Shown here piece after piece: positions 4,279 through 8,129 of a stretch of 8,129 bases of DNA. The translations under genes were made by a program, and so were the position numbers. Source of the DNA: Coriobacteriaceae bacterium AF08-21. GTDB taxonomy: Bacteria > Actinomycetota > Coriobacteriia > Coriobacteriales > Coriobacteriaceae. Location of the stretch: the NCBI GenBank assembly GCA_027687465.1, contig JAQCQR010000035.1, positions 1 to 8,129 of the forward strand, written 5' to 3'. The notes beneath the pieces are model-generated. The model ran no database searches, was not told the DNA's origin, and was given only the letters and a program-made list of their open reading frames with translations. Every line of letters begins with the position of its first letter. Within the stretch, counting starts at the first letter, position 1.

Positions 4279-6228
4279 ATGGAGTCCTCCGCCTACCCGA
4301 TGCTCTTTAGTCCGATCAAGGTCGGTACGACCGAGGTCAAGAACCGCGTCTTTATGCCGCCGGTGTCCACCAACCTGGCCGATCATGGCTATGTGACCGA
4401 CGACTTGGTCGATCATTACCGTGCCCGTGCCAAGGGCGGCGTGGGCCTCATCATCACCGAGGTCGTGACGGTCGAGCCTACCTATACCTACCTGCCGGGT
4501 GACATGTGCTGCTACGACGACACGTTTATCCCTGGCTGGGAAAAGCTCGCCGCGGCCGTCCACGAGTATGGCTGCAAGATTATGCCGCAGCTCTTCCACC
4601 CCGCCTACATGGCCTTTAACATTCCGGGCACGCCGCGCCTGATCGCTCCGTCCTTTGTGGGCCCGTCCTATGCCCGCGAGGCGCCGCGCCCCATCACGGT
4701 CGATGAGATTCACGAGCTCACGCATCAGTTTGGCGACGCTGCCGTGCGTATGCAGAAGGCCGGTGTCGATGGCGTCGAGGTCCATGCGGCGCACGCCCAC
4801 GGTATGCTCGGCGGCTTTTTGACTCCGCTCTACAACAAACGCACCGACGAGTACGGCGGCTCGCTCGACGCCCGCATGCGCTTCTTGCTCGAGGTCATCG
4901 CCGAGATTCGCGAGCGCTGCGGCAAGGACTTCATCATCGACGTCCGTATCTCGGGCGATGAGTACACCGATGGCGGCCTGACCCTCAACGACATGATCTA
5001 CGTCTCGCGTCGCCTGGAGAAGACCGGCGTCGACATGATCCACGTGTCGGGCGGTACTACCATCAAGCGCGGCTCCGCGATTCCCGCCGCCGGTACGCAG
5101 CAGGCCTCGCATGCCGCCTGCTCGCGTGAGATCAAGAAGCATGTGAACATTCCCGTCGCCACGGTCGGCCGCATCAATGAGGCATGGATTGCCGAGGAGC
5201 TGATCGAGGACGGTGCTGCCGATATCTGCATGATGGGCCGCGCCAATCTGTGCGATGCCGAGTTCTGCAACAAGGCTGCTGCAGGCAACGCCGACGACAT
5301 CCGCCCCTGCATCGGTTGCCTGCGCTGCCTGAACGGCATCATGTTCGGCAAGCGCATCTCCTGCACCGTCAACCCGGACGTGGAGCGCGACGAGGCTGGC
5401 TACGAGCCTGCCGCCGAGGCCAAGAACGTACTCGTTGTGGGTGCTGGTCCTGCGGGTATGGAGGCAGCCTACATTGCCGCCAAGCGCGGTCATAACGTGG
5501 TGCTCGTGGATAAACAGGACGAACCGGGCGGCGAGATGCGCATCGCGGCCGTTCCGCCGGCAAAGCAGGAACTCACCCGCGTGATCAAGTACCAGTATCG
5601 CCGCCTGGCCGAGGCGGGCGTGAAGTGCATATTTGGTACCGAGCTTACTGCCGAGGACATTCAGCGCGACTACGCGGGTTACGAGGTTGTCCTGGCTTAT
5701 GGCGCCGAGCCCATCGCTCCGGCCTTCATGCAGGGCTTTAAGCAGGTTATGACGGCCGACGACCTGCTGGGCGGTAAGGCTTTCCCGGGTAAGAAGATCG
5801 TCATCGTGGGCGGCGGCACCGTCGGTTGCGAGACGGCAGATTACCTGGCCCCGCTGGTCAACGACCTGTCGCCGGCCAACCGCGATGTCACTGTTATCGA
5901 GATGACCAAGACGCTCGCCGCCAACGAGGGTGGTGCCGGTCGCGCGGTTCTCATCACGCGCATGCTCTCCAAGGGCGTTCACGTGCTGACCGAGGCCAAG
6001 GTGACCGAGATTACCGAGGACACTATCAGCTATGAGAAGGACGGCGAGGTCCACACCATCGCCGGTGCCGATACGCTGGTGCTTGCCATGGGCTATCGTC
6101 CCAACACCAAACTGGCCGACGACCTTGCCGCTGCCGGCGTTGCCACCCACGTGCTGGGCGACGCCAACAAGTGCGGCAACATCCGCGACGCCATCGGCGA
6201 TGGCTACAAGGTCGCCTGCGAGCTCTAG
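4279..6228 (+). CDS. Old Yellow Enzyme-type FMN/4Fe-4S/FAD reductase (BaiCD / dienoyl-CoA reductase family)
   Basis: A 649-residue cytoplasmic flavoenzyme. Residues 1-370 form an OYE TIM barrel (FMN), with YNKRTDEYGGS after the active-site loop and MMGRANLCDAEF near the FMN phosphate site. A Cys motif, Cys344-x2-Cys347-x2-Cys350-x11-Cys362, matches the 4Fe-4S site of trimethylamine dehydrogenase and FadH. The C-terminal half binds FAD (GAGPAG, 388-393) and NAD(P) (GGGTVG, 511-516). The family passes electrons from NAD(P)H via FAD and Fe-S to FMN, usually to reduce an activated C=C bond in bile acids, steroids, isoflavones or enoyl-CoAs, or to oxidise N-methyl amines. Substrate cannot be assigned. 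The active-site segment HAAHAHGMLGGF (169-180) has no Tyr, where relatives have HGY or EGY, and the usual QLxHxGR segment reads QLFHPAY (from residue 104), so chemistry may differ. Monocistronic, with a dyad upstream and hairpins downstream. Confidence 0.9.
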   Translation: MESSAYPMLFSPIKVGTTEVKNRVFMPPVSTNLADHGYVTDDLVDHYRARAKGGVGLIITEVVTVEPTYTYLPGDMCCYDDTFIPGWEKLAAAVHEYGCKIMPQLFHPAYMAFNIPGTPRLIAPSFVGPSYAREAPRPITVDEIHELTHQFGDAAVRMQKAGVDGVEVHAAHAHGMLGGFLTPLYNKRTDEYGGSLDARMRFLLEVIAEIRERCGKDFIIDVRISGDEYTDGGLTLNDMIYVSRRLEKTGVDMIHVSGGTTIKRGSAIPAAGTQQASHAACSREIKKHVNIPVATVGRINEAWIAEELIEDGAADICMMGRANLCDAEFCNKAAAGNADDIRPCIGCLRCLNGIMFGKRISCTVNPDVERDEAGYEPAAEAKNVLVVGAGPAGMEAAYIAAKRGHNVVLVDKQDEPGGEMRIAAVPPAKQELTRVIKYQYRRLAEAGVKCIFGTELTAEDIQRDYAGYEVVLAYGAEPIAPAFMQGFKQVMTADDLLGGKAFPGKKIVIVGGGTVGCETADYLAPLVNDLSPANRDVTVIEMTKTLAANEGGAGRAVLITRMLSKGVHVLTEAKVTEITEDTISYEKDGEVHTIAGADTLVLAMGYRPNTKLADDLAAAGVATHVLGDANKCGNIRDAIGDGYKVACEL

Positions 6229-6238
6229 TCAACCCCTT

Positions 6239-6302
6239 GGTGCATGGGGGGCCAGGTTACTTTGCGCTAAGTTGATGCATGTAAACCTGACCCCATTGCA
6301 CC
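6239..6302. repeat. Imperfect inverted repeat after the ene-reductase gene
   Basis: Bases 6239-6260 (beginning GGTGCATGGGG, ending CAGGTTAC) are an imperfect inverted copy of 6281-6302 (beginning GTAAACCTGACCCC, ending TTGCACC), with small indels and a 20-nt spacer. It begins 11 bases after the stop codon. Such paired GGTCAGGTTTAC-like blocks suggest a short extragenic palindrome or REP-like repeat. Function and copy number are unknown. Confidence 0.5.
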
Positions 6303-6303
6303 A

Positions 6304-6344
6304 TTTGATAAAACGCAAGCGCTCGCTGCCTGCGTTTTATCAAA
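6304..6344. terminator. Bidirectional terminator-like hairpin between convergent genes
   Basis: TTTGATAAAACGCA (6304-6317) and TGCGTTTTATCAAA (6331-6344) are perfect 14-bp arms with a 13-nt loop. The outer half of the stem is A/T-rich, so each strand reads a GC core followed by TTTTATC, as in two-way terminators with the U run built into the stem. It sits between the plus-strand ene-reductase (stop 6228) and the minus-strand GntR remnant (stop 6364), where a shared terminator is expected. No extra U run follows on either strand, so strength is uncertain. Confidence 0.6.
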
Positions 6345-6363
6345 GAAAGATTATTGTCGAGCC

Positions 6364-6680
6364 TTAAATGCCTTTTGTTTGTGTGCCTTCCGCAATCATA
6401 TTGCGGTTGTAGACCAGGTGCAGATACATCGCATCGTGAGCGGCGGTGGGGTTGCGCGTCTCAATGGCGTCGGCCACACCGTGGTGCGTGCGGATGGTCT
6501 CCTCGACGAACTTTTTTGCCCGTTACGTCGATAAAGAGGGGAACGGATGCCTTGAGCACACCCATCAGACGGGTAACGGCGAGGTTGCCGCCATCCCAGG
6601 GCGGCTTCATGGGGTAGCGCCCGTACGCATCGAATTTTTCCTCTCATAGATGTGCGGCACAAAGAGCCCCGAGTTCATAC
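6364..6680 (-). pseudogene. GntR-family regulator remnant (FCD domain, C-terminal half)
   Basis: On the minus strand the three frames together give one coherent protein end of about 103 residues, from MNSGLFVPHIYE through FDAYGRYPMKPPWDGG and VTRLMGVLKASVPLFID to RTHHGVADAIETRNP and AAHDAMYLHL, then a stop at 6364-6366. The last part is the closing helix pair of an FCD ligand-binding domain, found in FadR-type GntR repressors. Two frameshifts break it: a duplicated CT within 6641-6644 (removing two bases joins YE to EKFDAY) and one extra T in the T6 run at 6512-6517 (five would join TGKK to FVEE). The insertion sequence begins at 6681 and cuts off the N-terminal half with the DNA-binding domain, which should continue beyond 8129. 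It faces the ene-reductase tail to tail and may once have regulated it or a gene beyond the window. Confidence 0.8.
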
Positions 6681-6704
6681 TGAACTGCGCCCCAATTCTT
6701 GGAC
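6681..6704 (+). repeat. Terminal inverted repeat, orfB-side end of the IS
   Basis: These 24 bp match the other IS end in 21 positions when inverted; mismatches are at positions 9, 10 and 15 from the tip. It starts with TGAAC, in line with the TG...CA tips of IS3-family elements. The outermost bases also form GTTCA-TAC-TGAAC with the flank (6673-6685), an accidental or target-related palindrome. Confidence 0.9.
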
Positions 6705-6719
6705 GGGCTAATAAGCGGC

Positions 6720-7625
6720 CTACGCCGCACATAGGGACTGATTCCGGAATTCCTCCGGGGTCAGTCCCTTCAGTTTAACCTGCCTCCTTCTCGTGTTCCA
6801 ATGGATGATGTATTCGTCCAGGTCTCTCTTGAAGTCTTCGAAGCAAGGCCATTTTCTTCCGCGAAAGAACTCGTCCTTCATATGGCCGAACACCTGCTCC
6901 GTCGCGCCGTTGTCGATGCAGTTGCCCTTCCGGGACATGCTCTGCACCACGCCGGCCTCCTCCAGCCGCTTGCACCACCCGGCCTGCTGGTACTGCCAGC
7001 CCATGTCCGAGTGCAGGACCGGCCTGGAGCCCTCGGGCATCTTGGACACGAGCTGGTCGAGCAGCTCGTGCTGCTGGGCCATGTTGGGATGCAGCGACGT
7101 GGACCAGGCGACGATCTCCTTGCTGCCGAAATCGTAGACCGGCGCGAAGTAGGCCTTGCCCCAGGGCTGCTTGAACTCGGTGACGTCGGTGCCCATCTTC
7201 TCCCACGGCCCGTCGGCGGCGAAGTCCCTGCCGATGACGTTCTCGAAGGTCTTTCCGACCTTGCCCCTGTACGAGTTGTACCTGTGGTAGTCGGTCTCGC
7301 GGCGGATGCCGCAGCTGATGCCCATCTCGCGCATCATCTTGAGCACGGTCTTGTCGGCTATGCGCACGCCCTGCTCGGCGCGCAGGCACATGGCGATCTG
7401 CCTGTGGCCGCACCCGTTGGCGGTGCGCGAGAATATCTCGGCGGCGACCTCCCAGAGCTCGGGCCTGGTGGGAGCCTTGGGGTGCGACAGCGCGTAGTAG
7501 TAGCTCGACCTCGCCAGGCCGGCGCACTCGAGCAGGTCGGCGAGGGGGTATTGCCCTGAAAGCCCGCTCACGACCGCGGCCTTCTCGCCGTTCGAGAGCG
7601 TTTCTCCGCCTTCAGGGCGATCGAT
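6720..7625 (-). CDS. IS3-family transposase OrfB part (DDE integrase domain), read by -1 frameshift from orfA
   Basis: This is the catalytic half of the transposase. With a -1 slip at 7625-7631 it fuses to OrfA, giving a 454-residue OrfAB protein. An HTH_21-like region (YYYALSHPK through CGHRQIAMCL) comes first, then the rve integrase core. The acidic triad is complete in OrfAB numbering: Asp300 (GTDVTEF), Asp360 (VLHSDMGWQY) and Glu396 (NCIDNGATEQV), the last two with 35 residues between them as in the family. The C-terminus is NTRRRQVKLKGLTPEEFRNQ, the usual end of IS3 transposases. A stand-alone OrfB could start at GTG 7571, overlapping the orfA TGA as GTGA with AGAAGG upstream. The frame stays open upstream to 8111, but that part is the shadow of orfA. 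No disabling change is seen, so the transposase is probably functional. Confidence 0.92.
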   Translation of the reverse strand: MDRPEGGETLSNGEKAAVVSGLSGQYPLADLLECAGLARSSYYYALSHPKAPTRPELWEVAAEIFSRTANGCGHRQIAMCLRAEQGVRIADKTVLKMMREMGISCGIRRETDYHRYNSYRGKVGKTFENVIGRDFAADGPWEKMGTDVTEFKQPWGKAYFAPVYDFGSKEIVAWSTSLHPNMAQQHELLDQLVSKMPEGSRPVLHSDMGWQYQQAGWCKRLEEAGVVQSMSRKGNCIDNGATEQVFGHMKDEFFRGRKWPCFEDFKRDLDEYIIHWNTRRRQVKLKGLTPEEFRNQSLCAA

Positions 7626-8083
7626 TTTTTTAGGTAGGCGTTCTCCGCCTCGAGCCTCTTGATCCTGCGCTCGAGCTCTTGCTCGCGCGTCGTCTCCCCG
7701 GACGGGGAGCCGGACCCCCTCGGGCTCCCCCTGGGCTTTGGCCTGAGCGCCTCCGGGCCCTCCTCCCTGTAGGCCTTCAGCCATTTCTTGAAAGGGCTTG
7801 GCGAGGCTATCCCGAACTTCTCCATGGCCTCGGGCTTCGTCATGCCCTCGTCGACGACCGCCCTGACGGCGGCCAGCTTCGTCTCGAACGAATAGGCGGT
7901 GTGTTTCTTTCCCATCATGGCCAGAACCTCGATACCAGCAGACCTGTAGGTGCACAGCCATTCTCTCACGGTTTCCTCCGGCATCCCGAGAAGGGCCGCG
8001 ATCGCCGCGCGGCCGTGCCCCTCGTCGTGCAGCTCTGCCGCTCGCAGTCTCATCCCGACGTCGTACAAAGCGTTTCCAGCCAT
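7568..8083 (-). CDS. IS3-family transposase OrfA (helix-turn-helix DNA-binding protein)
   Basis: A 171-residue protein with two helix-turn-helix regions: residues about 13-45 (AAIAALLGMPEETVREWL) and 65-105 (TKPEAMEKFGIASPSPFKKWLKAY). A Pro/Gly/Ser-rich linker (113-130) leads to a coiled coil (ELERRIKRLEAENAYLKK, about 136-153) that likely dimerises. In the IS3 family OrfA binds the element ends and limits transposition, while the OrfAB fusion is the transposase. The start at 8083 is chosen because GGGAGG lies seven bases before it on the minus strand; an in-frame ATG five codons upstream lies inside that same site and the end hairpin. After the slip site the zero frame runs 18 more codons, Arg/Lys-rich, to a TGA at 7568-7570. 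Confidence 0.9.
   Translation of the reverse strand: MAGNALYDVGMRLRAAELHDEGHGRAAIAALLGMPEETVREWLCTYRSAGIEVLAMMGKKHTAYSFETKLAAVRAVVDEGMTKPEAMEKFGIASPSPFKKWLKAYREEGPEALRPKPRGSPRGSGSPSGETTREQELERRIKRLEAENAYLKKSIALKAEKRSRTARRPRS
7625..7631 (-). other. Programmed -1 frameshift site, A AAA AAA
   Basis: On the minus strand, the zero-frame codons CTA AAA AAA TCG contain the slippery heptamer A AAA AAA. Slipping back one base changes the reading to ATC GAT and enters orfB. CGCC-CTGAA-GGCG starts six bases further on as a small stem, and CTCG-AACGG-CGAG follows, either of which could stimulate slipping. The distance to the catalytic domain and the frame relation match the known IS3-family arrangement. 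Confidence 0.85.
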
Positions 8084-8089
8084 AAAAAA

Positions 8090-8123
8090 GCCTCCCATTT
8101 CTTGTGTCCAAGAAATGGGAGGC
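8090..8123 (-). terminator. End hairpin of the IS: terminator and ribosome-site sequestering stem
   Basis: GCCTCCCATTTCTTG (8090-8104) and CAAGAAATGGGAGGC (8109-8123) are perfect 15-bp arms around a TGTC loop. Read on the minus strand, the stem is followed at once by six U (8089-8084) and then the orfA ATG (8083), so it has the form of a strong intrinsic terminator. The 3' arm also contains the orfA Shine-Dalgarno GGGAGG. Transcripts entering the IS from outside would therefore stop, or keep the ribosome site closed. A transcript starting inside the first arm would escape both. Similar shielding is known for IS10 and others. Confidence 0.75.
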
Positions 8124-8129
8124 AGTTCA
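8106..8129 (-). repeat. Terminal inverted repeat, orfA-side end of the IS
   Basis: This 24-bp end, read inward on the minus strand, starts TGAACTGC and ends CTTGGAC, matching the other end in 21 of 24 positions. The window stops exactly at its outer tip. It overlaps the hairpin at 8090-8123. Confidence 0.9.

Larger units (their letters stand above)
6681..8129 (-). mobile_element. Complete IS3-family insertion sequence, IS150-like
   Basis: The element is 1449 bp with matching ends TGAACTGC...CTTGGAC at 6681-6704 and, inverted, at 8106-8129. It encodes orfA and orfB on the minus strand with a -1 frameshift site, as typical of the IS3 family. The terminal sequence (TGAACTGC, then C-rich, then CTTGGAC) resembles the ends of the IS150 subgroup as I recall them. 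All needed parts look intact, so it may be active. It interrupts a GntR gene. The base triplet next to the left end is TAC (6678-6680); the right flank lies outside the window, so the target duplication cannot be verified. Confidence 0.92.

Noticed and set aside
4237..6150. 637-codon open frame on the minus strand opposite the ene-reductase
   Set aside because: Antisense shadow of a GC-rich gene with complete motifs on the plus strand; the translation is low-complexity and it would run over the dyad at 4211-4249.
6396..6662. 88-codon minus-strand frame as a separate small gene
   Set aside because: It is the wrong frame of the frameshifted GntR remnant; the correct frames give conserved FCD-like sequence.
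6801..7559. 252-codon plus-strand frame across the transposase
   Set aside because: Antisense shadow of orfB, with no start signal and a Leu/Val/Ala/Gly-rich low-complexity peptide.
7626..8111. The upstream part of the open orfB frame, as a longer transposase start
   Set aside because: It is Arg/Gly-rich out-of-frame reading of orfA; orfA has the proper helix-turn-helix and coiled coil, and the slip site explains entry into orfB.

Overview
The window looks like a chromosomal segment of a high-GC Coriobacteriia, most likely a Collinsella-type gut actinobacterium. That assignment is an inference from three things: strongly GC-biased third codon positions in the real genes, the pairing of two small FeoA proteins with FeoB and a Cys-rich FeoB-associated protein, and a large flavin/Fe-S ene-reductase of the kind common in anaerobic gut Coriobacteriia and clostridia. 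No rRNA, tRNA or CRISPR was seen.

Layout. Positions 1-411 hold a possible 3' tail of an upstream gene and a 228-bp nested inverted-repeat element (91-318) that looks like a dispersed, MITE-like repeat. An HPr-family phosphocarrier follows (412-660), closed by a strong intrinsic terminator (670-709). The ferrous iron uptake locus comes next: a regulatory region with overlapping dyads (719-806), feoA (849-1091), a second feoA (1128-1349), a dyad/hairpin in the gap (1369-1404), feoB (1473-3800) and a terminator (3831-3865). A separately transcribed FeoB-associated Cys-rich membrane protein (3976-4176) follows. It carries, next to its ribosome binding site, the same 10-bp motif found as an inverted pair before feoA, which suggests co-regulation by metal.

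From 4279 to 6228 lies a 649-residue Old Yellow Enzyme-type reductase (FMN barrel, 4Fe-4S motif, FAD/NAD domain), preceded by a perfect 11-bp dyad (4211-4249). It lacks the Tyr usually found at the proton-donor position. Its 3' side holds an imperfect inverted repeat and a 14-bp bidirectional terminator-like hairpin. Facing it on the minus strand is the C-terminal half of a GntR-family (FCD domain) regulator, broken by two frameshifts (a CT duplication near 6641-6644 and an extra base in the T6 run at 6512-6517) and cut off by an insertion sequence.

Positions 6681-8129 are a complete IS3-family (IS150-like) element, 1449 bp, ending exactly at the window edge. It has 24-bp terminal inverted repeats (21/24 identical), orfA and orfB in a -1 frame relation with an A AAA AAA slip site, and an intact DDE triad with 35 residues between the second D and the E. 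At its orfA end a 15-bp perfect hairpin plus six U residues lies directly before the orfA start codon. It should terminate transcription entering from outside and also bury the orfA ribosome binding site.

The most notable points are the natural Asp at position 46 of HPr, the shared iron-locus motif, the Tyr-less ene-reductase, the IS-interrupted GntR remnant beside it, and the built-in transcription block at the IS end.
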